Positions 35,243-43,704 of a stretch of 64,000 bases of DNA are shown piece after piece. The translations under genes and the position numbers were made by a program. Each line of letters opens with the position of its first letter. Position 1 is the stretch's first letter. The stretch is from Streptomyces sp. AC550_RSS872 (GTDB lineage Bacteria > Actinomycetota > Actinomycetes > Streptomycetales > Streptomycetaceae): the NCBI RefSeq assembly GCF_019049285.1, contig NZ_JAGMUL010000092.1:1-64000 (forward strand), read 5' to 3'. Under the pieces are notes generated by a model. The model made no database searches. It was not told where the DNA came from and worked only from the letters and a program-made list of their open reading frames with translations.

Positions 35243-35899
35243 ATGGCTGAACCACACGTTCTGGAAACTCGGCAAGCTCTGGAACGGGCGATTCACGTCG
35301 AGCGGTTGGCGCTCGCTCAGGACCTCGCCGAGCTCAGCGAGGCCCAGTGGGCGAAAGCATCACTGTGTGAACGCTGGACCGTGGAGGAGGTCGTAGCCCA
35401 TCTGACGGCAGGTGCCAGCACGAGGATGTGGCGCTGGCTGCTGAGCATGCTGGCCGCGCGGTTCGACCCCGATCTGCACAACGACCGACGGCTCGCAAAG
35501 CACCGTGGTGCTACACCTGAAGAGACCTTGCGGCGATTTCGCGAAGTTGTCGCCGGACCCGCCGGGCCGTCAGGACATACTGCTGCCTGGCTGGGCGAAA
35601 TAGTCGTCCACAGCGAGGACATCCGCCGGCCATTGGGTCTTGTGCGGACACCCCCGGTGGCCACCACGACCGCCGTGGCCCGGTTCTTCGCCAGCCGCGA
35701 TTTCACCGTCGCGAGCCACACCGCAATCGCGGGCTTGCGGCTCGAGGCCACAGACGGACCGTTCACCACCGGCTCGGGGGATCTACTCCGGGGGCCGACC
35801 CTCTCGCTGGTGATGGGGATGGCAGGCCGCGCAGCGGCCTGCGGGGACCTTGAGGGGGACGGTGCGGCAGTCCTGCGCGCCCGACTGCGCTCAGGTTAA
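35243..35899 (+). CDS. Mycothiol-dependent maleylpyruvate-isomerase-family protein
   Basis: This 218-residue protein has a DinB-like/MDMPI N-terminal domain (CERWTVEEVVAHLTAGA) and GEIVVHSEDIRRPLG, the His-containing metal-site pattern of actinobacterial mycothiol-dependent enzymes. Family members carry out isomerisation or conjugation with mycothiol; the substrate here is unknown. The ATG 35243 start fits the family. It stands alone between IS remains. Confidence 0.8.
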   Translation: MAEPHVLETRQALERAIHVERLALAQDLAELSEAQWAKASLCERWTVEEVVAHLTAGASTRMWRWLLSMLAARFDPDLHNDRRLAKHRGATPEETLRRFREVVAGPAGPSGHTAAWLGEIVVHSEDIRRPLGLVRTPPVATTTAVARFFASRDFTVASHTAIAGLRLEATDGPFTTGSGDLLRGPTLSLVMGMAGRAAACGDLEGDGAAVLRARLRSG

Positions 35900-36129
35900 A
35901 GAACAAGCTGAGCGCCTGTGCCTGAGCCGTCCATGACGAAGTGGCGCTGGCGGCTCAACGGATCACGCTGGCAAGCCACTCGCTGAGCGGGTCATGGGCC
36001 GGATCACCGGCACGACCGTCTGGGCGCCGGAGCTGGGCCGCCGCCCGCCCAGCAGGGCCGTTGTCACAGGCAGCGGCTACCTTGCAGCTCAGCACAGAAC
36101 CAAGGCAGGTTGCAGGAAGAGGAGCGGCA

Positions 36130-37431
36130 ATGGTCGTCGAGGTGGGGTACGCGCAGGCGTGGGACCTGGAGACTTGCGCGCCCTGGCGGCCGATATCCGC
36201 CGAGAGGGCCCGGGAGCGGGATGCCGCCGGGCTTCCGTACGTGGTGGTGTACCGGGAGCCGGGCCGGGAGGCTCCGCTGGAAGTCCGGCTCGTCTCCTGG
36301 CGAGACCACTACGTCGGGCTGTGGGTCTACGACGCCCACGGCCGCCGCACCTACGACCTGGACATGCGGCTGCTGGACGACCCGTCGCGGCTGCTGCGCC
36401 GGTACTCCGTCGGCTGGTACTACACAGGCCCAGAGATGGCGGAGTTCGACAAGGCGTGCCCACGCATCACCGTGGACCTCTTCCCGGACGGGAGGGGCCG
36501 ACGGACGGAGGAGCGGCAGGGGCAGGGCGGAGGCTCCTACGTCACCTCGCCCGGACTCCGGGATGACGAGCGCTGGATGGACCGCCCCGCCTTCGGGGAG
36601 TGGCCGCTGCTCTCGGCTCAGGTGCACGAGCTCATTGAGCCGCCGGCCTTTAAGGCGGCTGAGGTGGCCGAGGCAGCCGAGCCAGGTGACGGAGACACCC
36701 CTGCCACCTGCTGGCGTCCGCCGCGCCCCGCGCAGGCCGGGCCGATCAACGAGTTGTTCCGGCCCGGGGTGCGCGTGACCGACGGGTACCACCCCGAGAT
36801 GACCGTCGTGGAGCCGCGCCGGGTCGGCACCCTGCGCGTACCCAGCGGGCTGCTGGCCGTCTCCGGCCCGGACATCGACCACGGCGACGGGCCGCGCATC
36901 ACGGTCCCCGTCCCGCCCGGGGAGTACGTACTCGACGAGGCGCGGGTCCGGTACAGCTACTACTGCGAGTGGCGGGACGCCGAGGTCACGACCACGGAAC
37001 CCACGGCCGTCCGCCTGCTCGTCAGCGACGCCCCCGCAGCGACCTGGGAGATGGCCCTCGGTCCGGAAGACGATCCCCGGCTCTTCATCGAGCAGCAGAT
37101 AGCCGGCTTCGACACCGACGGCGCCACCGGCTGCTTCGCCGACGCCGGGGCCTGGGAGCCGCTTATCGCGCTCTTCGAGCGGGGGCTGATCCGGGGGGAG
37201 TTGGACCTGGACGGGTACGAGGACATCGATGACGATTCCATGTTCATGCAGCGCACCTGGGACGAGGTTTCCGGCGGCGAGCTCATGTCCTTCGCGACGA
37301 CCGGGGACGGTACCTACCCAGTGTGGGTCGGCCGTTCCGAGGCCGGTGAGGTAATCGGCGTCGTGGTGCTGGTGGGGGGGATGCCCGAGCTGCTCCCGGA
37401 GCGGGACGGCCCCACCGATGCGGCTGTGTAG
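36130..37431 (+). CDS. DUF4241-domain protein
   Basis: This 433-residue protein's C-terminal half (VGTLRVPSGLLAVSGPDID, TVPVPPGEYVLDEARV, FIEQQIAGFDTDGATGCFAD, VVVLVGGMPELLP) is a DUF4241 domain; its N-terminal half is a soluble domain I do not recognise (VVVYREPGREAPLEVRLVSW). DUF4241 proteins are often linked to toxin-immunity or plasmid loci, but no role is established here. ATG 36130 has GAGGAG five bases before it; the frame to 35941 is not protein-like. Confidence 0.75.
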   Translation: MVVEVGYAQAWDLETCAPWRPISAERARERDAAGLPYVVVYREPGREAPLEVRLVSWRDHYVGLWVYDAHGRRTYDLDMRLLDDPSRLLRRYSVGWYYTGPEMAEFDKACPRITVDLFPDGRGRRTEERQGQGGGSYVTSPGLRDDERWMDRPAFGEWPLLSAQVHELIEPPAFKAAEVAEAAEPGDGDTPATCWRPPRPAQAGPINELFRPGVRVTDGYHPEMTVVEPRRVGTLRVPSGLLAVSGPDIDHGDGPRITVPVPPGEYVLDEARVRYSYYCEWRDAEVTTTEPTAVRLLVSDAPAATWEMALGPEDDPRLFIEQQIAGFDTDGATGCFADAGAWEPLIALFERGLIRGELDLDGYEDIDDDSMFMQRTWDEVSGGELMSFATTGDGTYPVWVGRSEAGEVIGVVVLVGGMPELLPERDGPTDAAV

Positions 37432-37549
37432 GCAAGGTCCTGCCTGCGGCCGCAGTCGCCAGCCTGGTTGCAGCTGGTGACGATCTCGGCAGCACGGTTC
37501 ACAACGCTCGGCGCCGGAGTCCGGGGTACGTGTACCCATCAGGTCAGCG

Positions 37550-37985
37550 GCGGGTGCCTCCCGAACTCGTGAACACCGACTTGGCCGCCTTCGGGGTGCC
37601 TCCCGCGCTCATTCGACAAACGACTGGGGCCCGGCAGACGGTGGAGTCGACGTTCACGTCCCAGGTGATCAGGCCTTTCGCATCCGCCTCGGCCTAGAGC
37701 TGGGTGACGATCTTGGCCCAGGTGCCATCTCGCTGCCAGCGGCGGAACAGGTCATAGACCCGGTCCCAGGGCCCGTAGCGTTCCGGTACATCGCGCCAGG
37801 GGGCACCGGTCCGGGTCCGCCACCGCATGCCGTCTATCAGCTGCCGCCGCGTCCACACCGGCGGACGGCCCGTCTTGATGCCCTGCGGCAACAGCGGCTC
37901 CAGCCGGGCCCACTGTCCATTCGTCAGATCACCACGCCCCACAGAACGTGATCATTCACGACCAAGATCCACTTTCGCAACAGGC
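37550..37985 (-). pseudogene. IS5-family transposase N-terminal part with TAG stop
   Basis: From 37942 the frame reads MGRGDLTNGQWARLEPLLPQ, PWRDVPERYGPWDRVYDLFR, then stops at TAG (37694-37696) after WAKIVTQL. The same frame continues as ADAKGLITWDVNVDSTVCRA, which is normal IS5 sequence, before homology ends near 37620. A CAG-to-TAG change is the simplest cause. The end of the element, GGGCCTGTTGCGAAAGTGG on the minus strand, is at about 37985. The C-terminal half is gone. Confidence 0.75.
37552..37605. repeat. Direct repeat GGGTGCCTCCCG, two copies
   Basis: GGGTGCCTCCCG occurs at 37552-37563 and 37594-37605, next to the broken end of an IS5 remnant. It may be left from a lost element. Purpose unknown. 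Confidence 0.3.
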
Positions 37986-38109
37986 CCTAGTGGGCGAGGC
38001 GCTGCCGTACGCCCGCCGAACGCCCCGAAGTCACTGCAGCCTGAACCTCACTGAGGCCGGCACCGGCCGGGGGCCGAGCTCTTGCACTGCCGTCACCGGT
38101 CGGCGCGCG

Positions 38110-39306
38110 CTACTCAGAGACCGAGGGATGGGCCTCGCAAAGCGCCGTCTGGACCGCAGCCTGGATGTCGTCGCTCTGGGCGTCCGAGCTCCCCGGGCCG
38201 AGGTTCACCATGACCGTGGCCTGCCTGCCGTCGATCGTGGTGCCGGCGGCCGTCTCGTATCCGAGGAAGTCACCGGTGTGTCCCCAGTAAAGGCCGCCGC
38301 AGGGCAGCGGCTTGCTCTCCAGGCCGAGGCCGTACGCCCGACCGTCCGAGCTGCCGGTCGGGCGGGTCGTCATCATCTCCTTGAGCTGGGCCGGGTGCAG
38401 CAGCTTGCCGCGTACGAGCGCGCCCAGGAACCGGTTGACGTCGGTACCGCTGGAGATCATCCCGCCGGCCGCGCCTCCGACCGAGGGGTTGATTCTGGTG
38501 ATGTCCATGAGCGGCGCGTCATCTCCCGGTCGCACGTACCCGCGCGGGTGCGGTCCGGGAATCGCCGATGCGTCACCCGGCACGGACGTCTCACGCAGGC
38601 CCAGCGGCTCGATGATGCGCCGCTGGATCTCCTCTCCGTAGGTGTTGCCGGTCACCTTTTCGATGATCATGCCAGCCAGCAGGTAGCCGGTGCTGGAGTA
38701 GCTCCAGTCGGTGCCCGGCTTGAAGGTCGGCGGGTGGGCGAGCGCAATGTTCACCAGGTCAAGGGGGTCGTGGTGGGCCAGGGGGTCCTTTAGGGCCTCC
38801 TGCGGGTTGAAGTAGTCGAGGAAGTCGGGCAGGCCGCTGTTGTGCTGGAGCAGCTGGCGGATGGTGATCGCCCGCCCGTCGTTGCCGTGGCCGCGGACGA
38901 CGCCGGGCAGGTAGCGTTCCACCCGCGCGTCCAGGTCGACGCGATGCTCTCCAACCAGCTGCAGCACGGTCGTCGCCGTGAACGTCTTCGTCATGCTGCC
39001 GATCCGGAATCTGCTGTCGCGGTGCACCGGCGCCTGGCTCTTGACGTCCGCGACACCGCTGGTGAGCACAGTGCTGCCGCGCCGGTCCCGCATCTCGACG
39101 AGTGCTCCGGGGGCGCCGTCGACGGTGGTCAGCCGTTGCAGGAGTTCACGCAGCCGAGCGTCGTCGGCGGCGGCGTTGGAGGATGCTCCGGCGGTGACTT
39201 CGGTGGTGGTGGCTTCGGCGGCGTTACCCGGCAGTGCGGCCGCCGTGACACCGAGGGCTACGGCCAGTGTGAGTGCACCAACGAGCGCACGTTTGTGCTT
39301 GATCAC
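38110..39306 (-). CDS. Exported serine hydrolase (class C beta-lactamase / D-Ala-D-Ala peptidase type)
   Basis: This 398-residue protein has a signal peptide (VIKHKRALVGALTLAVALGV, cleavage after GNA or AEA). The penicillin-binding fold shows SMTK (GSMTKTFTATTV), YSSTGY as the second motif and HTGDF as the third. It likely acts on peptidoglycan peptides, beta-lactams or esters outside the membrane. GTG 39306 begins the signal peptide directly; the longer frame to 39387 adds a non-signal stretch. It is flanked by transposon remains on both sides. Confidence 0.85.
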   Translation of the reverse strand: MIKHKRALVGALTLAVALGVTAAALPGNAAEATTTEVTAGASSNAAADDARLRELLQRLTTVDGAPGALVEMRDRRGSTVLTSGVADVKSQAPVHRDSRFRIGSMTKTFTATTVLQLVGEHRVDLDARVERYLPGVVRGHGNDGRAITIRQLLQHNSGLPDFLDYFNPQEALKDPLAHHDPLDLVNIALAHPPTFKPGTDWSYSSTGYLLAGMIIEKVTGNTYGEEIQRRIIEPLGLRETSVPGDASAIPGPHPRGYVRPGDDAPLMDITRINPSVGGAAGGMISSGTDVNRFLGALVRGKLLHPAQLKEMMTTRPTGSSDGRAYGLGLESKPLPCGGLYWGHTGDFLGYETAAGTTIDGRQATVMVNLGPGSSDAQSDDIQAAVQTALCEAHPSVSE

Positions 39307-39943
39307 GTTGTCCGTCCTTGATCGTCTTTCTCCTTGTCCTGTCCCACGATGCCCGCGGGGTGCGTGCCGGGGCGATGGGGCGATCACCCGGGCTCATGGT
39401 GGGGCTAACCCCCTGTCAGACCGTTTCCGGCACCCTTGGTTGATCGCGGCCGACAGCGGTCCGTGCCCAAGGTCCCGCTCACCCGGTAATGGCCGCGACA
39501 AGAGCACCACCGGCGTGATGGTGGCTCACTCGCGCGGGCCGTATGCGGTGACCCACTCGGCCAGATGCGGCCGCGCTGGCCACGGTGTTCAAACCGGCAG
39601 GTCCGCCCGGGCACACTGGCGAGCGATCACCGGAGCGCACCTGGTGGCGCTGGTACGGGCCGGAGCGACGTTCGAGAACGGCGTCCTGATCGAACGGAAG
39701 GAGGCCACCACAGCCTGCTCATGAACCATTCGATCCACAACTATTGACAATTGCTCCAACGCCGCAGAGCACCGACCCAATAGTTCACGCTGTCGCCGAT
39801 TCCAAGCAGACTCCTCTGCACCCAGGCGCGCGCTGCCGTCCAACGCCTGCTCGGCGTCAGCACGTCCGCCGCCGAGCCCTGGTCAGCCCGGCACGTCAAA
39901 GCCGGTGCTGCGGCGCTTCACTCGTGGCGGCCCCATGCACCCC
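39307..39943. other. Degenerate stretch before the Tn3 remnant
   Basis: No intact gene is visible. One frame around 39600-39720 reads HWRAITGAHLVALVRAGATF, ENGVLIERKEA, which looks like real but orphaned coding sequence, perhaps from a transposon protein. The rest shows no convincing signal. Confidence 0.35.
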
Positions 39944-40440
39944 ACCTACGCCGCGCTCGAAGAACTCGGTGGGGCCAGTGCGCACGATCTTCGCCTGTGA
40001 CTACCTGGCCAGTCCCGGCCTGCGCCGCGAGATCCACGGCGGCCTCCAGGTCGTGGAGAACTGGAACAGCAAGGGCGCTCACGGACGGCTCGGCGGGGAG
40101 TGAAGGCCACCACCGGCAAGGGATTCGTGCCCAGTGCGAAGAGAGCTAGCAGGAGGCGGCGCTGGAGGACGTCACGCTCGATGCGCTCGTACGCGGCCAC
40201 CGCCCTGCACCTGCTCCAGTCCGCCCTCGTCCACGTCAACACGCTGCTGGTCCAGCAGGTTCTGGCCGAACCGGCGTGGGCGAAGAAGCTGAGCGACGAG
40301 GACCGGCGCGGCCTGACCGGGCTGTTCTGGTCCAACGTCAACCCGTACGGCACCTTCCGCCTGGACATGGAAAAGTGCCTCGACCTGGCGCCGTCCGGCG
40401 TCGTGCCCCACCCCCGCACCCCGGCGGGCGCCTCCGACCG
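39944..40440 (+). pseudogene. Tn3-family transposase remnant
   Basis: Pieces of the Tn3 transposase C-terminal half appear in order but in changing frames: LRREIHGGLQVVENWNS near 40020, then TALHLLQSALVHVNTLLVQQ, VLAEPAWAKKLSDEDRRGL, FWSNVNPYGTFRLDMEKCLD near 40200-40380. Between them about 60 residues of the family are replaced or frame-shifted. No terminal repeats or resolvase are seen. Confidence 0.7.
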
Positions 40441-40678
40441 AACGTGTACGCAGACAGGACACCGGCTGGGTCGGACGTGGCCGTCAGAGTAAGGGCGTGC
40501 GAGTGACGGGGGCGTGCGGTCTATCCGGGGGGCAGGTGTCTGTGCGCAGAGTGCTGCTAGTGCGCCCTAGCCAGGGGGTTCTCTCCGCCCGTGACGTGTC
40601 AAGTGAAGAGTGACGGCTTGGTGCGCGCCTGCTCGTGGGCGGGCTGGGTTGGCCGGCTTCGTGGGGAGGAGCTGAACG

Positions 40679-42199
40679 ATGGCGGTGACGGACCCGGCGG
40701 GGCCAGCGCGCACCGCACGGCAGGTGCTGACGGACGCGGGCGCGGCGACGTTGCCGGTGCTGCGGCAGGCCGCAGAGGGGCTGCCGCGGCGGATACGGCA
40801 TCCGGTGGGGGTGCATTTCGGGTGGTGGGATACGGCGGGTGCGCCGCTTAAAGCGCGTGCGGGGAAGATGGTACGGCCCACCATGGCACTGCTGGCGTGC
40901 GAGGCGGTCGGCGGTACCGGTGCGGCAGCGCTGCCAGCGGCAGTGGCGGTCGAACTGGTCCACAACGCCTCGCTCCTGCACGACGACATCATCGACGGCG
41001 ACCAGATACGCCGCGGTCGGCCTGCCCTGTGGGCCGAGATGGGCATCCCAGCGGCGCTGCTGGCCGGTGACGCTCTGTTCTTCCTCGCTGTCCAGGTGCT
41101 CAAGGCGGCTCCAGAGCCGGTGGGCGGGGAGGGGGTGCGGCAATTGACAGCGGCCGTCCAGGAGTTGATCGAGGGAGAATACGCCGACACTGCGCTGGAG
41201 TCCTGCCAGGCAGTGACGTCAGCGGAGTGCGCGGCGGTGGCCGCCGGGAAAACCGGCGCACTGATCGCGGCAGCCTGCGGCCTGGGCGCCCTGGCGGGCG
41301 GGGCGAGCACGAACCGGATAGGCCGCCTGCGGGCCTTCGGCACGCACATCGAGATGGCGTTCCAGCTGGTTGACGACCTGCTGGGGATATGGGGCGACCC
41401 GATACGCACGGGCAAGCCGACCGGATCGGACCTGGCCTCACGCAAGAAGTCCCTGCCGGTAGCCGCTGCCCTGGCGAGCGACACCTCGGCGGGTGCGGAG
41501 CTCGCCCGCCTCTATGCCCACCCTGATCCCCTGCCCGCAGCGGAGCTGGCGCAGGCCGCCCACTTGTGGCAGGCGAGCAGGGCCAGGACGGCCCGGGTAG
41601 TCGGTGCGCCAGCCGAGCCGGGCAGCCTCGGCAAGGGTGCGGGGCAGCCGACGCGCTATCGAGGCCGTGGACAGGTTGACGCTCGCCTCGAAGTGCCGGT
41701 CGGAGGCCAGGCTCATCACGGGCGGCTGGCCCGTGGCGGCGACGGGCGGCGACGGGCGGCGACGGGCGGCGACGGGCGGCGACGGGCGGCGAGGATACGG
41801 AAGAACTCACGGTCCCATCAGGGAGCCGAACCCGGCGGCTGGGCAACGGGATTGTTCTGTCTCCCGCTTATCGGTCCAGGGCGCCCGCACCAGGCGTCAG
41901 CCGCGACATCCCGTTTTCACTCGTTCGAGTCAGGTCGAGGTGTGCAGGGGAGGGCTGCGCTCTTTCGGGCGCGGGCCCGCATTGCCCGTGGCGGGCTCTA
42001 TCGTGTGCCGGGTGAGCAAGTTCTCCCCCGGTACCCGCCTGTGCAAGATTCTTTTCTCGCGGGCCGTATCGTGCGCCTACCCCGGATGCCCCGAACCGTT
42101 GTGCGAAGAACACCGTGCTCACCTCAGCGTCAACGTCGACATCGCGCACATCCGCGGGGAAGAGCCTGGCGGCCCTCGCTTCGATCCGACCTTCCCTGA
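40679..42199 (+). CDS. Polyprenyl diphosphate synthase with foreign C-terminus
   Basis: Residues 1 to about 300 are a trans-isoprenyl diphosphate synthase: first aspartate-rich motif HDDIIDGDQ, second motif VDDLLGIWGD, RPTMALLACEA. Such enzymes make geranylgeranyl-type chains. Family homology stops near 41575 (ELAQAAHLW), before the usual C-terminal helices. The frame then runs through antisense ABC-transporter sequence, a 10-bp tandem repeat and the HNH upstream region, adding about 200 unnatural residues. ATG 40679 has GGAGGAG upstream. Activity is doubtful but possible, since both catalytic motifs remain. Confidence 0.75.
   Translation: MAVTDPAGPARTARQVLTDAGAATLPVLRQAAEGLPRRIRHPVGVHFGWWDTAGAPLKARAGKMVRPTMALLACEAVGGTGAAALPAAVAVELVHNASLLHDDIIDGDQIRRGRPALWAEMGIPAALLAGDALFFLAVQVLKAAPEPVGGEGVRQLTAAVQELIEGEYADTALESCQAVTSAECAAVAAGKTGALIAAACGLGALAGGASTNRIGRLRAFGTHIEMAFQLVDDLLGIWGDPIRTGKPTGSDLASRKKSLPVAAALASDTSAGAELARLYAHPDPLPAAELAQAAHLWQASRARTARVVGAPAEPGSLGKGAGQPTRYRGRGQVDARLEVPVGGQAHHGRLARGGDGRRRAATGGDGRRRAARIRKNSRSHQGAEPGGWATGLFCLPLIGPGRPHQASAATSRFHSFESGRGVQGRAALFRARARIARGGLYRVPGEQVLPRYPPVQDSFLAGRIVRLPRMPRTVVRRTPCSPQRQRRHRAHPRGRAWRPSLRSDLP
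41575..41719 (-). pseudogene. ABC-exporter N-terminal scrap, possibly lasso exporter
   Basis: From ATG 41719 the reading SLASDRHFEASVNLSTASIA, RRLPRTLAEAARLGWRTD looks like the N-terminus of a Streptomyces ABC export protein (short arm, then RLPRTL..ARLGWR before the first membrane helix). It is cut where the polyprenyl synthase sequence begins. Strand and position are those expected for the exporter of the lasso locus at 43-45 kb, separated by the HNH gene. Confidence 0.4.
41735..41792. repeat. 10-bp tandem repeat, 5.8 copies
   Basis: The unit GGCGGCGACG is repeated without change five times with a partial sixth. It lies at the damaged boundary between the polyprenyl synthase, the ABC scrap and the HNH gene. 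It can arise by slippage and is read in frame as a Gly-Asp-Gly-Arg-rich stretch. Confidence 0.85.
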
Positions 42200-42902
42200 C
42201 GTCAACGATGAGACCAACCTGATCCTGCTGTGCAAGAAGCACCACAAGTACGTGGACGACTACCCAGCGGACTACCCCACTGACGAGTTGCTGGGGTGGA
42301 AGCAAGACCAGGTTCGGAAGAGCCGCAGCCACGGTCTCGGCGAGGTTCAGGTCGAAGCGATCGTCAAGATCCTCACGACCCCTCGGGCGGAAGTTGAGGC
42401 CATCGGATTGATCGCCGTTCGGGGCCGCGCTGAGGTTGTCACGGGTCCCGTTCGAGACCTCCCGAAGATCACCTTCCTTAGCGACCAACCTGAGCAGTGC
42501 TACCTCGGGGTCCGGGTTCGGAACACCGGACCGATCGGCTTCGGCGTCGACAGTGCCGGGTTCGAGGTCGACTCCGGGGAGGGAGTCCTGACCCGCTACG
42601 ACTTCCCGCAGGTTGACTACCCGGGGCGGCCGTCGGGCAGGGTTGAGCCGCACGGTAGCGATGTCTGGAGGGCTGATCCGCTCACCTTCGGGGCCGCCTG
42701 GAGTCCGCACATGCATATGGGGCGCCAGGGCTACGTGATGCTGCGGTTCAGGGCCTTCGCGTTTCTGGGGTCCGGCCTGCGCGTAGACGGCCCATGGGAA
42801 GACGGCATCCACCTTCCCTTTTGGGAGGACCACGTGACGCAGGCGAGGCTGGAGGAGATTGCGGAGCTGGGCCGGAGGATGAGGAACAAGCGAGCTTCGT
42901 GA
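42012..42902 (+). CDS. HNH-like nuclease-domain protein
   Basis: This protein of about 296 residues has an N-terminal HNH-type zinc module: CAYPGCPEPLC, VNVDIAHIRGEEPGG, then NLILLCKKHHKYVDDYP. The C-terminal two thirds, with beta-rich segments (QCYLGVRVRNTGPIGFGVDS), do not match a domain I know. Similar HNH proteins occur as solitary nucleases or defence effectors; no partner is visible. The start may be GTG 42012 or 42003; the frame to 41604 runs through the tandem repeat and is rejected. Confidence 0.65.
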   Translation: MSKFSPGTRLCKILFSRAVSCAYPGCPEPLCEEHRAHLSVNVDIAHIRGEEPGGPRFDPTFPDVNDETNLILLCKKHHKYVDDYPADYPTDELLGWKQDQVRKSRSHGLGEVQVEAIVKILTTPRAEVEAIGLIAVRGRAEVVTGPVRDLPKITFLSDQPEQCYLGVRVRNTGPIGFGVDSAGFEVDSGEGVLTRYDFPQVDYPGRPSGRVEPHGSDVWRADPLTFGAAWSPHMHMGRQGYVMLRFRAFAFLGSGLRVDGPWEDGIHLPFWEDHVTQARLEEIAELGRRMRNKRAS

Positions 42903-43000
42903 CCCAGGCCGGTGTGGGCGGCAGCGGTACGCATGGTGAACGCCGCAGTTGGCCGACTGCAGCGCTCAGCACACCCAGACCACGGCAACCCTGGTGCCGC

Positions 43001-43417
43001 CTACGGTACGGCGAGGACAGGCATCCACGGCCGGTCGACGGCGTCGCCGATGTCCCGGCCGACCGCACCCTCGGGGACCTCGGACCAGGCGTGCGCGGCG
43101 TCCGGAAGGAAACGGGCGCCAAGCACCCACCGGGCCCGGCGGCCGGTGAGGGCGGCCGTGAGAACGGTGGCGAGACTGATCTCCATACAGGCGACCCGGC
43201 CCGGCCACCAGGAGGGGATCACCGCCAGCACCGCCGTGTAGAGGGCTTCGATCCGGGCGAGGCGCACGTACGGCAGGCCACGCAGAAGCCGTACGGCGGC
43301 GATCTGCCAGCGCAGCGGCACCCGGCTCATCACCAGCGACAAGGCGAGCGCGACGGCCGCGATCAGGCGGTCCCGCCACCGCGCGGTGGGCCGGGCGGTG
43401 GGGACCATGACCGTCAC
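43001..43417 (-). CDS. Lasso peptide leader peptidase B2
   Basis: This 138-residue transglutaminase-like protease has the Cys segment VACMEISLATVLTAAL and the His segment AAHAWSEV expected of lasso B2 enzymes (LarD/McjB C-terminal type). It cuts the leader from the precursor before ring closure. GTG 43417 overlaps the B1 stop (GTGA). The length is normal for a stand-alone B2. It appears intact although the cyclase gene upstream is frameshifted. Confidence 0.85.
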   Translation of the reverse strand: MTVMVPTARPTARWRDRLIAAVALALSLVMSRVPLRWQIAAVRLLRGLPYVRLARIEALYTAVLAVIPSWWPGRVACMEISLATVLTAALTGRRARWVLGARFLPDAAHAWSEVPEGAVGRDIGDAVDRPWMPVLAVP

Positions 43418-43704
43418 CGCCACCACCTCCTTCGCCGGGCCCGGCGGGCGGTGTCGACGAGCACGCCTGTGACCACCAGTTCGTCGACGAACACGGTGAT
43501 CTGGTCGCCGATCGCCTGCGGGTCCTGGCCTGTGGGGACAGCGATTTCGTCGGCGAGCCCTGTCGTGCCGCCGCGGACGGTGACGGCGTGCCAGATCTTC
43601 GAGGCGTCCTGATCGAGCATGAGCCACGTACCGCGGCGGATGTCGAGCACCGCCGTGCCGGATCGGCCCGTGGCGTGGTGGACGTGCGGGGCAGGGATCA
43701 GCAC
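43414..43704 (-). CDS. Lasso peptide B1 / PqqD-like leader-binding protein
   Basis: This 96-residue RRE-type protein (TAVLDIRRGTWLMLDQDASK, IWHAVTVRGGTTGLADEIA, FVDELVVTGVLVD) binds the leader of the lasso precursor and hands it to B2. The GTG start at 43704 overlaps the cyclase stop by 7 bp, and the stop overlaps B2. The order C-B1-B2 is typical of actinobacterial lasso operons. Confidence 0.85.
   Translation of the reverse strand: MLIPAPHVHHATGRSGTAVLDIRRGTWLMLDQDASKIWHAVTVRGGTTGLADEIAVPTGQDPQAIGDQITVFVDELVVTGVLVDTARRARRRRWWR

Noticed and set aside
41735..41792. CRISPR-like repeat array
   Set aside because: The 10-bp units are contiguous without spacers; it is a simple tandem repeat.
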